64,000 nt of DNA from contig NC_134834.1 in the NCBI RefSeq assembly GCF_004210375.1, positions 91,702,170 through 91,766,169 on the forward strand, read 5' to 3'. Position 1 is the stretch's first letter. Each line of letters starts with the position of its first letter. Made by a program: the position numbers and the translations under genes. Positions 52,701-60,000 of the stretch are shown piece after piece. The stretch is from Tachypleus tridentatus (lineage: Eukaryota > Arthropoda > Merostomata > Xiphosura > Limulidae). The notes under the pieces are model-generated. The model worked only from the letters and a program-made list of their open reading frames with translations, was not told the origin of the DNA and searched no databases.

Positions 52701-55135
52701 GATTCCACTCAGGATTCCAAAGTTGCTGGAAGATCTTTAAACACTACCCATTGAAGAAAAAATGCCAGGCACAAGTTTCTAAAATAAGTAGATGGCAAAC
52801 TAATGTGGAATAGAAATGTGTCTCTCCCCAGAAGATCCCCAAAACGGAGGGACTGTGTGTGTAAAGAATGTTCCAGAATTGATAAATATGCAAACAAGGA
52901 TGGAAATAAGGGCAAATGTATTCCCCATAAAACCCTCAGGATCTCAGTAGATCACCTCAAAGAGAAGGTGTATTGTAAATAAGTATGGTAAGATAGACAT
53001 AATAGTAAGACAAAGGCAAGAAAATTAGGCATAGGAAAAAACAGTGGAACAATCAGAGTCCATTTCCAAATGAGTAAAATAGATTCCAGTTGCTGAGAGT
53101 TAAGGAACTGAAAACTAGCCTAATAAACTAAAGCAAACTGACCTGAAGCCCATGGAGGTGAAACATGCTCATGCCATCATGTAAACTGAGATATAAAATG
53201 CTTAACATGAATCCCAGTATCAGGAAATGGTGAAATCACAAAATATTGAGAGGAAGAAATGCTCTAAGGAAGGTAGAGGATTATAGGAAACCAGGAAAAT
53301 TGATAAAACAGAACATATACCTGGGAAGTAATGCCCAAAAAAAGCCATATTGGGCTTAATGAAACTCACTATAGGAACATGGAAGGATACAGCTAATTCA
53401 GTTAAAGGAAAAATGTTGTGAAATGTTTCATCACCCCAAATAGGTTTGGCTTGTTGAGAAGAAAGTTTAGAAACAGCAATAACAATCAGTCTCTCTTGGA
53501 ATAATTATTGATAATTGAGTAAAAGGTAGAACCTCTCAAGTGGTAACTTGCATTTCAGAATTCATAATGCAAATGAAAACAAAATACAACTGTCTTGGTA
53601 AATATAGAAAAATGATAAGTTCCATAACTGGGTGAAAAATTAAAGAATACTATGAAGATATGAGATACAAATTACAAATATATAACATAAGTAGGAACTG
53701 AAAAATAAATAATACCAAAATTAAAAATTAAAAGAAATCATTACATAAAACATCCAAGCATGAGCACTGACAAATGAGAAATAATAGTTTGGTAGAATAT
53801 TGTACAATAGAATAATGTGTGTGTGTGGGGAACATCCACTGGTAAAGGATTGTTACCTGACAATTTGCATGCGTGTTCGTTTGACAGAAATTAAAAGTAG
53901 AGCTACATACTGGGCTATCTGTGTTTTGCCCACTAAAGGTATTGAAACCCAGTTTCCAGCACTGTAAGTTCACAGACATACCATATGTGGCACTGGGGGC
54001 TTACACATGTGAATCAGTTAAACCATGTAAATAGAAGGATATGTCAGAGTGAAAGGCTTGTGGAAAAAATTGAAAATAGAGAGCAGAACTGAACAATAAT
54101 AGCTATGTGTGAGCAGAAAAAAGGTACCTTCTTGAAACATTGTAGATAGCTAGTTAATTTATCCTTATGCATGCTGTTCTTTCCTAAAGTCAATAAAATT
54201 GGTCTTTAACACACACACATATATATAAATATAGTTACACACATGACCTTCTACCCATTTTACCTCTGTTACATCCATTTTATACAAATTACACAAGACA
54301 TAATGTTGCAGGTTGGTATAAGTTATAATATATCTAAATGCAAGTACCTAGATACTGACCTTCCAGTTCATTATGTTGTTTTGGATGTGCTGAACAAAAT
54401 ATAATGTTTTTGTTCATATATGGTTTGGTTTAATTCTATCTTTAAGTATGTTTTAATATTAAATCAAAACAATGTTATTCTAAAAATATATATATTATAC
54501 AGTAGACCACACTACAATATCATGAACCATTTCAGAATGACTAAAAACAATTGTTCTTTTCAGTTTACTCTGAAAAAAGTTTGTGTATAAAGTAGGAATT
54601 CTCCATGATTTCACAACATATAGGTATATAAAGTTACTTATCTGTGAGAAGTACTGAGATATATTACAGGCTTGTAATCTGGAGTTTGTTTTTTTATTCA
54701 TCTGGATTTGAAACCAATTATACAATCATAAAACACTCCTTAAAATAATGCTTACTTTTGTTAATATAACTTTTAACTTTCCCTGCAGGCTTCTACAGGT
54801 TTAAATCTCTGACCAAATACTTAGGGAATCTCTCTTTATATGATCATTCCATCATCAAAATATTTGTAAGCATAAACCTCAATTTATTTGTTATTTTAAC
54901 AAGTCAAATGACAATTTGTATTTTTGCATAACTGCTATCTTTGTTTGCAAATATTTTAAAAGTTGTGATTATTAGCAAAAGTAAAGGGAAAATTTAATAA
55001 AATGACAACACCTGTTGGCAAACCAAGAGTGAAATAGCGATTTGGTCCTGGATTGAACTCATGGATCCTTTTACGGATGTACTTGGCATTCCAGATACTG
55101 ACTTCTGCTGAGTTGTCAAGGATAACTAATCTCAT
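31497..55135 (-). CDS. GNPDA: Glucosamine-6-phosphate deaminase/isomerase, five coding exons
   Basis: Converts glucosamine-6-phosphate to fructose-6-phosphate plus ammonium in the cytosol, linking amino-sugar and hexose metabolism. Coding exons on the minus strand: 55,135-55,012, 47,611-47,510, 46,877-46,696, 39,168-38,984 and 31,735-31,497, all with AG acceptors and GT donors and phases that agree. Active-site regions are visible: LPTGSTP (sugar-phosphate loop), NMDEYVG (Asp72 region of NagB) and [14 protein letters not shown] (Asp141, His143, Glu148 equivalents). Allowing for two frame breaks, the product is about 276 aa, close to animal GNPDA2. The breaks are one missing base in exon 3 and two extra bases in exon 5, so as written the frame is not translatable. 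Given conservation elsewhere, assembly error is more likely than loss, but a pseudogene is possible. Introns of 0.6-8 kb are filled with transposon relics. Confidence 0.93.
31736..32340 (-). other. GNPDA intron 4, distal part; nothing recognised
   Basis: AT-rich intronic sequence between exon 5 and the DIRS-like relic, with no ORF or repeat identified. Confidence 0.6.
32341..32420 (+). repeat. Left inverted terminal repeat of DIRS-like copy 1
   Basis: Contains TTTTTGCACCATTTCAGAAC and TATCATGTGACTACC followed by CTCCACCAATCACAA. Its inverted partner is at 38,640-38,731. Confidence 0.65.
33163..33215 (+). mobile_element. Orphan Tc1-type terminal sequence
   Basis: TACAGTTACTACATAAAGTG followed by TTCATACCCCTGCCTCCCGA closely matches the terminus of the Tc1 element that begins 347 bp downstream. 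No transposase or partner end follows, so it is a solo terminus or the remnant of an earlier insertion in the DIRS relic. Confidence 0.65.
33510..35139 (+). mobile_element. Tc1-like DNA transposon with long IR/DR termini
   Basis: About 1.63 kb from TA to TA. The terminal inverted repeats are about 200 bp, beginning TACAGTTACAACAGAAAGTG at 33,510 and mirrored at 35,139. Each arm holds two copies of a CAGAAAGTGT-like site, an outer one near 33,521 and an inner one at 33,704, with partners near 35,120 and 34,926-34,946. This is the IR/DR layout of Tc1 elements such as Sleeping Beauty. The element is nested inside DIRS-like copy 1 and is inactive by sequence. Confidence 0.9.
33899..34921 (+). pseudogene. 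Tc1-like (DD34E) transposase, inactivated
   Basis: From ATG 33,899 to TAA 34,921, about 340 codons, the usual Tc1 length. Readable parts are the paired-type HTH start [20 protein letters not shown], then [36 protein letters not shown] and [13 protein letters not shown]. The second catalytic Asp appears as Asn (NND instead of DND). Several stops follow (TGA at 34,073, then TAG and TGA before WSDETK, and others later), some of them CGA to TGA type. There is at least one frameshift after ELFG. It cannot make active transposase. Confidence 0.9.
35231..35520. repeat. Degenerate tandem repeat, period about 60-67 bp
   Basis: About five diverged units begin with AGTGTGGTGCC-like words at 35,231, 35,291, 35,356, 35,418 and 35,487, each followed by a CAxxRRARAAxC-type segment and CACCTTGGGA-like words. 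It lies in the DIRS-like relic between the Tc1 and the coding remnants, the same relative place as the tandem array in copy 2. Confidence 0.55.
35712..35833 (-). mobile_element. tRNA-Val-like SINE (family 2), nearly full length
   Basis: Plus strand reads GTTTGTTTGTTTAGAATTAG, GGCTATCTGTGCTCTGCCCA, AGCATTGTGAGTCCACAGAC, ACTGCTGTGCCACTGG. On the minus strand this is a tRNA-like head, a short body and an AAAC tail. It is inserted in DIRS-like copy 1. Confidence 0.85.
36600..37330 (-). pseudogene. Reverse transcriptase remnant of DIRS-like copy 1
   Basis: Minus-strand fragments in shifting frames: VGVKLQQF and NPWVL near 37,230-37,300 (the linker usually before RT in these elements), [11 protein letters not shown] and HPGFYSH near 37,070-37,135, and a [11 protein letters not shown] piece near 36,870. 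The YxDD area near 36,790 is scrambled. The order matches DIRS/Ngaro polyproteins, and many stops and frameshifts are present. Confidence 0.6.
38220..38350 (-). pseudogene. Gag-like N-terminal remnant of DIRS-like copy 1
   Basis: Minus-strand IQALLYREL is followed by [11 protein letters not shown]. The same block is found in copy 3 as VQALIYREL with [11 protein letters not shown] (42,980-43,080). Shared placement just inside the right inverted repeat supports a common first ORF. No domain name can be given. Confidence 0.5.
38640..38731 (-). repeat. Right inverted terminal repeat of DIRS-like copy 1
   Basis: Reverse complement reads TTTTTGTGTCATTTCGGAAT, then TATCATGTGACTACCCC and TCCCACCAATCATAC. 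It pairs with 32,341-32,420 and resembles 43,340-43,457 (shared motif CACATGAYATGTACRTRTTC). Confidence 0.7.
38984..39168 (-). CDS. GNPDA: GNPDA coding exon 4
   Basis: 185 nt, acceptor TTTTCACACAG, donor GTTTGT. It encodes [38 protein letters not shown] and [13 protein letters not shown]. It carries the catalytic Asp, His and Glu. It is fully open and highly conserved. Confidence 0.96.
39169..41739 (-). other. GNPDA intron 3, proximal part; nothing recognised
   Basis: AT-rich intron sequence between exon 4 and DIRS-like copy 3. Short overlapping ORFs at 40,717-41,023 and 41,051-41,251 show no motif or splice support. Confidence 0.55.
41740..43457 (-). mobile_element. DIRS-like retrotransposon relic, copy 3, internally deleted
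   Basis: A left terminal repeat at 41,740-41,860 (CCATTTTTAAAGATGTACAT, then CAGCTAGATCCCTCTGCTAT) is the inverse of 43,340-43,457 (reverse complement CCATTTATGAACACGTACAT, then CAGCTAGCTCTCTCTACTAT). Only about 1.7 kb separates the ends. A gag-like remnant lies at 42,780-43,100, but no RT or RNase H motif is present, so it is a short derivative. It has the same orientation as copies 1 and 2. Confidence 0.6.
42780..43100 (-). pseudogene. Gag-like remnant of DIRS-like copy 3
   Basis: [11 protein letters not shown] at 43,048-43,080 on the minus strand is interrupted by a stop and then continues [14 protein letters not shown] and a Ser-rich stretch. It aligns with the copy 1 block at 38,220-38,350. 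Confidence 0.5.
43458..45141 (-). other. GNPDA intron 3, middle part; nothing recognised
   Basis: AT-rich intron sequence with several short ORFs (for example minus 43,872-44,117) that lack recognisable motifs. Confidence 0.55.
45177..46237 (-). mobile_element. hAT-like DNA transposon relic
   Basis: Ends are inverted: CAGAGATGCAACT at 45,177 and, in reverse complement from 46,237, CAGAGATGCCAACC. Immediately outside both ends is ATACTG, a 6-bp direct repeat compatible with a shortened or eroded hAT target duplication (normally 8 bp). At about 1.06 kb it is far shorter than an autonomous hAT element. A minus-strand zinc-finger/transposase remnant lies inside. Confidence 0.8.
45225..45783 (-). 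pseudogene. hAT-like transposase remnant with BED-like zinc finger
   Basis: Starts at ATG 45,783. An open frame of 87 codons carries a C2H2/BED-type finger (Cys49, Cys52, His69, His75; [15 protein letters not shown]). After its stop, other frames read [20 protein letters not shown], then [12 protein letters not shown] and [18 protein letters not shown]. The last block contains the first catalytic Asp of hAT transposases (TDGS at 45,281-45,295). The C-terminal dimerisation region is missing, and there are stops and an internal deletion before ARTKTT. It cannot transpose. Confidence 0.75.
46311..46695 (-). other. GNPDA intron 3, distal end
   Basis: Intron sequence between the split minisatellite and the exon 3 donor. 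Nothing is recognised. Confidence 0.6.
46696..46877 (-). CDS. GNPDA: GNPDA coding exon 3, with a 1-base frame break
   Basis: Acceptor TTTCAG, donor GTAAAC. It encodes [17 protein letters not shown] and then HILDGNA. After GCC CA (46,769) one base is missing, because DLQKECEEF and [10 protein letters not shown] continue in the next frame. The exon is 182 nt where 183 is needed for the flanking phases. The break adjoins a GGG/CCC run. Confidence 0.9.
46878..47509 (-). other. GNPDA intron 2
   Basis: 632-bp AT-rich intron with donor GTAAGT and acceptor TTTCAG. It holds no repeats or ORFs of note and is the only GNPDA intron here without a visible transposon. Confidence 0.85.
47510..47611 (-). 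CDS. GNPDA: GNPDA coding exon 2
   Basis: 102 nt, acceptor GATCAG and donor GTAAGT. It encodes [17 protein letters not shown] through TFNMDEYV, which holds the substrate-loop end and the catalytic-region Asp. Phase 1 at both ends. Confidence 0.95.
47612..48193 (-). other. GNPDA intron 1, distal end; nothing recognised
   Basis: AT-rich intron sequence between exon 2 and DIRS-like copy 2. Confidence 0.6.
48194..48254 (+). repeat. Left inverted terminal repeat of DIRS-like copy 2
   Basis: CATGCAAACTGTCATGTAAC, CCCACCAACAGGTGCACC, then a CA run. It is the inverse of 53,811-53,875, and 48,560-48,790 also resembles the inner flank of the copy 1 left repeat (AATTTTCAGTG-like and GGTGGAGGAGC-like words). 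Confidence 0.6.
49050..49481. repeat. Degenerate tandem repeat, four units of about 95-145 bp
   Basis: Each unit contains GGTTTAGCTCTAAATCCAAA-like words, then CTCAACTGCTGGGAACTGAC-like words, and ends in GATGAGGGATCCCAAT-like words. Units start near 49,050, 49,194, 49,302 and 49,398. It is internal to DIRS-like copy 2, between the left inverted repeat and the coding remnants. Confidence 0.75.
50790..52920 (-). pseudogene. DIRS-like polyprotein remnant: reverse transcriptase and RNase H
   Basis: Minus-strand order from high to low coordinates: [12 protein letters not shown] near 52,840 (pre-RT); [11 protein letters not shown] and [13 protein letters not shown] at 52,243-52,330 (RT start); QYMDDWLLL at 51,900-51,921 (RT catalytic YxDD with the following Trp typical of this class); FMDGSFYGW at 51,407-51,432 and QWSVAEES (RNase H); INYQGG at 51,223-51,240; and [17 protein letters not shown] near 50,945-50,990 (region following RNase H in DIRS/Ngaro elements). 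Frames change often and stops are common. The motif combination separates it from LINE, Gypsy and BEL types. It is dead, and included as evidence of the element class. Confidence 0.8.
53811..53875 (-). repeat. Right inverted terminal repeat of DIRS-like copy 2
   Basis: Plus strand reads a GTGTGTGTGTGGGG run, then GTTACCTGACAATTTGCATG. It pairs with 48,194-48,254. Confidence 0.6.
53883..54000 (-). mobile_element. tRNA-Val-like SINE (family 2), next to DIRS-like right end
   Basis: Plus strand: AGAGCTACATACTGGGCTAT, TTTTGCCCACTAAAGG, GTAAGTTCACAGACATACC, GGCACTGGGGG. The SINE tail abuts the outer edge of the copy 2 terminal repeat. Confidence 0.8.
54001..55011 (-). other. GNPDA intron 1, proximal part
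   Basis: AT-rich intron with a CA/TA microsatellite near 54,212-54,235. There is no gene or transposon motif. Confidence 0.6.
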
Positions 55136-55155
55136 GTTTTATAGTTTTACAATAC
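55012..55155 (-). CDS. GNPDA: GNPDA coding exon 1 with 20-nt 5' UTR
   Basis: Starts [11 protein letters not shown] at ATG 55,135-55,133 and ends with LGLPTG, splitting the Gly codon after its first base (donor GTGTTG). A TTGCAG acceptor ends at 55,156, so there is at least one upstream non-coding exon. Conserved features are YIRKRI and FNPGP, typical of animal GNPDA. Confidence 0.93.
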
Positions 55156-56379
55156 CTGCAACACATAATGTTTCAAAATTAATTGATATTAAATGACTGC
55201 ATACATCTGTGAAAGGAATGCTCACTTATAAAAACTGGAGTTTCATCAGCATAAGTATAAAAAATATGAGTAGAAATAACAGGAAGGTCTATCGTTTCCA
55301 AAATAATCATGTCCTTTTCTTGTTAGAAAATTACATAGAAAAACCTACTGTTACGGTAATTCAAAATTTTGTTTGCTTTTTCTGTAAAGCTCTAGCAAAA
55401 GGTATTTTCTTCAAAGTATTAAGTTTAACATCTACAGTACTACACTGGCATCTTTTATCAAACTCTGCTTTCCATGTTTTCTGGAAATATAATTCCTCCA
55501 CAAATTATTAACTTTCATATCTATAATACTACACGTGTCCTTTATCAAATTCCACTTTTTATTATTCTTCCTTTTTTAAATTTTAATGTACCACATTTGA
55601 TCAGTTTTGTAACACAGACAAAAATTTACAAAATATAAAGCCCTTAAAAAATGCAGCAAGAAATTACAACACCTTGTATCCTTAAGCACTCTTCGTGCAA
55701 TGTGTACATCTCTAATTTGCAACTGAAAGCAGCTTATAATACATTTTTGGATGTTGTAATCTGACTGCTAGACAAGTATGTGTAAAATATTGTCTATAAA
55801 TGAAATATTCTCCTATTTACCATTGTTACTGAATTATAAGTTGTGAAAATAAAACTATTAGAAATTAACCTTGCTTAACTTTATACTGCAGAAAAAATAA
55901 TGCAAGTAATATGGATGGTTTTGATGATGTTACTGGTGATGTTTAAATAGTATGATTTAGCACTGTGTTAATGTTTGAGAAACATCTGTCAGGCTCTTTC
56001 TCGAGGTCAAACACACTATAGATAATTGTATTTTTAATACAATTTATGAATTTTTTACAACTGTGCCATAATTTAAGTACAGTAGACACATTAACTGTAT
56101 TATTTGCAACAAATAAAGGTACCAACCAACTTCTGGTTTGTTTGTTTTTTAAGAGCAAATCCTGAAAAAAATATTAAATTAAACTATAAAGAATTTCACT
56201 GTAACCTACTTTTCCACTATAATAAGTTTACAAACTTTCATAAAACAGTTAATTTATTATCATGATAAGTCATTATTACAAACTAAGATAGTATCACCTG
56301 GATACTTATGGTAAGAATGTGAGTCTCATTTTGATAATTAATGGGACAAGGCCCTTTAGAACATTACAGCATCTTAAAC
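55156..56379 (-). other. Probable intron upstream of GNPDA coding exon 1
   Basis: Begins at the AG acceptor 20 bp upstream of the GNPDA ATG. Plus-strand ORF 55,209-55,511 has no recognisable feature. Confidence 0.5.
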
Positions 56380-56570
56380 TGGATAAATTGGACAAATATT
56401 TGGTAAACTGCCTTTAATTACAGTAAGTGCAAAGTAATACATTTGGATTATCATAGCTTGGATTATATATATATAGGAAACTGCTCAATAGTGTGACTAA
56501 AGAAAAGGATCTTGGCATACAACAGGATGACAGGAAACATGATAAAGTTGAGAAAACATGTTAGGTTTCA
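56380..56570 (+). mobile_element. Non-LTR retrotransposon (LINE) reverse-transcriptase fragment
   Basis: Plus-strand FNYSKCKVIHLDYHSLDYIY at 56,413-56,472 and, after a frameshift, LLNSVTKEKDLGI at 56,481-56,519. This is the FN..KCKVMH..Y ... LL.SV..EKDLGV block found C-terminal to the RT core in CR1/RTE/Jockey-type LINEs. It is a short, 5'- and 3'-truncated relic. Confidence 0.75.
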
Positions 56571-56882
56571 GTTAAGATAATTTTATTTTTAACAGGGTAG
56601 TATCGTTAGCAACGAGATGCGGCCAAAACAAGCAAAGGACAGCAGTTACAAACAGAAAACTGAAAGGCAACAAAAATGAAATAATCCTTTTACATTAACA
56701 CAATAAAACTTTTACTGAATAAAGATTCCAAATTAAGGTGAGTAACCAATAGCTACCACTGGTTGAAACTGTAGAAAGTCTCCCCTCCAATCAAAAATAG
56801 GAATAAACCAACCAATCCTAACACACAATCCACAAGAGTGCTATAAAGACTGACAACACCATACCCACACAGACCTGAAGAT
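56571..56882. other. No recognisable feature
   Basis: AT-rich sequence between the LINE fragment and a SINE. Confidence 0.5.
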
Positions 56883-57006
56883 GTTTGTTTGTTTGGAAAT
56901 AACCACAAAGATATACAATGGGCTATCTGTGCTCTACCCACCACAGGTATCAAAACCCAGTTTCAAGTGGTGTGAGTCTGCAGATATACTGCTGTGTCAC
57001 TTGGGG
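56883..57006 (-). mobile_element. tRNA-Val-like SINE (family 2), nearly full length
   Basis: Plus strand: GTTTGTTTGTTTGGAAATAA, GGGCTATCTGTGCTCTACCC, GTGGTGTGAGTCTGCAGATA, CTGCTGTGTCACTTGGGG. The head, B box (GGTTTTGATACC in reverse complement) and tail are all present. Confidence 0.85.
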
Positions 57007-60000
57007 ACAACCTATAGATAAAAAGTTGCAAGCTTTCAAAACATCATTTTCTACACTCGTATTTCTAAAAGGGACAGTTGCCATCTACCAACTAAATTTT
57101 ATCATGAATACTTTGCCTGAACAATCTATTAAAGAAAATTATAATTTCCTGAAAAATAAAGTTTGAATTTTTCTTTCTTCAAGCATGGTTGTACAAAAGC
57201 AGCCATGAAAGACCCATTGTGAAATAGCAAAGTCTACTTTTATTCTGTTATAGTTCTGTTTGCCATTCATATATTTTTTTTCAGTATGAATCTTTAGTTA
57301 TTTTAAAGTACTAATTCACCTACTACCTAGAGCACACTAAATTTGTGTGTGTTTTTTTTATTATGAAACTAGCACAAGCTTCCCCTGGTAATAGTATGCA
57401 GATGTTAATGTGGTAAAAAATTATGAAAATTAACTAATCACATGAGATGTAACCTCATGGTCTAACCCTTAAAATAAAATGATTTTGTTGATCTTGAAAA
57501 TCAGTTCACAAGATTAATTAATACAAATTGTTATTGATCTTGAAATGGTTGAATTTTGGAACACTGGTTTGTTTGTTTTTTCAGAATTAGTTTTTTTTTC
57601 TTCTTCTGGTTCTTTTTCCAAATTTCTTTAGTTACTGAAGTTAATAAATTGATATTTATGCAATATTGTTCACTAATAGTATTTATATTAGGTCCAAGTC
57701 ATATTACGTCAGACATAAAATTCATAATTCAATTGTTTGAAAGTTTTGTTTTGAATTTTGATGGTTATTAAAGCTTAATAATTTTTTTTTAAACCCTCAT
57801 TGTAGCTGCAAACTGTTTTAGTCCATTACACTGTATTTATGTTTGGATGCTATATTATGAATAGTAAGTTTGTGATAGTAGATCACTTGGTACTTAGCTT
57901 TTAATATCTGGATCTCAAATTCAAATATAGTACTTTATATGTTTTGAAAGTATTACCTCCCAGCTTATACCATTTGCAATTAGCTAGTACTGGGTTTTAA
58001 GGAATTTTTGCTCTGCTATTTGTCTAAGAAACCCTTGTAAATATCAATTTAATTTGTTTTGTAAAGAGGGCTTTACAACAGCTAACTCTGCAGAAAATAA
58101 TTTATAAAATAAAATATTACATAACTAGGTTACTTTTGTTTGACATGTGTAGCACTGTAGCAATCTAAACAAAATGCTGCTGCATCCAGAGCCAAGTAAA
58201 ACCAATTTATTAAAATAGAACAACAGAAGCACAAAATAACTACAGCAGAAATTTCATCACTTTCAAAAAAACTCATACCTGACCTGGACTGAATACAAAT
58301 ATTAATAAAAAAATACAACATAAATCTCAATGTTCTTAATTTCAATAAATATCAAAGGGATTAAGAAAACAAGAATAAAAACAAAACTGGCTCACCAGAT
58401 AATAACACAATGTTTCAAAATTAAACCACTTCTCAATATCAAGAATAATAATGAGCAATAATTCTTTCTAGCTCTGTCTCTTGAAACAATTCATTTTCAA
58501 GATGAAGGAAGTTGTTTTTTTTTAAGTTAGTGGTTAGGCCAAAAGATTACATCTCATGTGACTAGCTGTTACTGTAAATCTACATAATTTTATGCAACAT
58601 AAATATCTGTATGTAACCACTAGAAGAAATTTGTATCAGTTTCATAATATGTCCACAGATACTTTAAATCTACATGTTCTGAATGAGTTAGAACTTTAAT
58701 ATAACTAAAAATTCATATTTTGAAGTAAATAATATAAAAATAATGGTACAATATACAAAACCATAACAAAATAAAAACAGAATTCACTACATCTGGCTCA
58801 AATAAGTAAAATCTGAGTTTTAAAAAGAAATTTCTAAAAGGTACAAATACTTTAATACCAATAATAGTAACCATAAGAAAATGACTTCTTATAAACATTT
58901 TGTTTAGGTTGTACTGTAATTAATAGATTTTAAGAGTTGTTGAACAAAACCTAGTGAGATTTTGGTTCAACAAAGAAACAATTAAAATCTATTGATAGAT
59001 TTCCATCATACATGTACAGCCTTACAGAGAAGTTTTTGCCACCATTGTTATAAAAGCTATAGATAAGAACCTTCCCCAGGACATTCCATGATCACTTTTC
59101 AAGTTTTGTGCTACTTTCACTAGAACTGTGGAAAGATTTTGCAACATAAATATAACATACAAAGAAGCGACAAACTAATTTTGCATAAGATGTACATAGT
59201 GGAAGCAATTATTTTTGAACATTGAAAAATTAGTGCCTGAACAATTAGTAAGAGTGTATTTCTGTAGTAAATAGCTTTTCCCACTTTAAACACTTGTTTC
59301 TGACTCAAAAAAGAATACAAAATTTTCCAAAACAAAAAAATAAAAAATGCATTAATACAAGTGTAGTTGAGATAATTTTTGCTACGGCATGAATCAGCTT
59401 ACATAACTATATTAACAGGGCAGCCAAACAGTTATTAGAAAGTCAAGTGGTTTCCGTTCAAAATTATGTAATATATACTGCCAAAAAATAAAAAAACATA
59501 AGTAGTATATCGTGTATAGTTTTCAAGATGAGAGAGACAGAATATAAACTCGTAACCTAAGAATAAATATCATTAAATAATCATTTCCACAACCAAAATA
59601 TTTAAACAAACTGCTGACATACAGCACTCATTAACTATATTATTTTACAATTCATGTCTTACTAAACCAAAAATTTTAAAGTACTTCTATATACGTAAAC
59701 ATACAACACTTAAGAGACATGCTCAAATATATTATATACATTTCTCTAGCCAATTCACATGTCAGTTTTTCTCACAAGTGCCCATCAAATGAACATTTAT
59801 TCTACTAACCTACAGAAGAAATATTGTTAAATGATATAAATGAAAATATAACAAACAACACAAAGGTACATGAAAATACCAATGCACAGGTATGATTTCT
59901 ATAAATAAAATTTCATTAAAGTAAATATATTAAAATGATATATATATTAAAATATATTTAAAGGAATAAATCAGTTGAAACTAAGTTTAAAGTCTAGTAA

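Larger units (their letters stand above)
48194..53875 (-). mobile_element. DIRS-like retrotransposon relic, copy 2 (longest)
   Basis: The left end at 48,194-48,254 (CATGCAAACTGTCATGTAAC then a CACACA run) is mirrored at 53,811-53,875 (reverse complement CATGCAAATTGTCAGGTAAC then a CACACA run), giving inverted termini about 5.7 kb apart. The minus strand carries RT, RNase H and following polyprotein motifs (see 50,790-52,920). No tyrosine recombinase could be recognised in the lower-coordinate part, which is the most decayed. It lies in GNPDA intron 1 in the gene's orientation. Confidence 0.7.
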
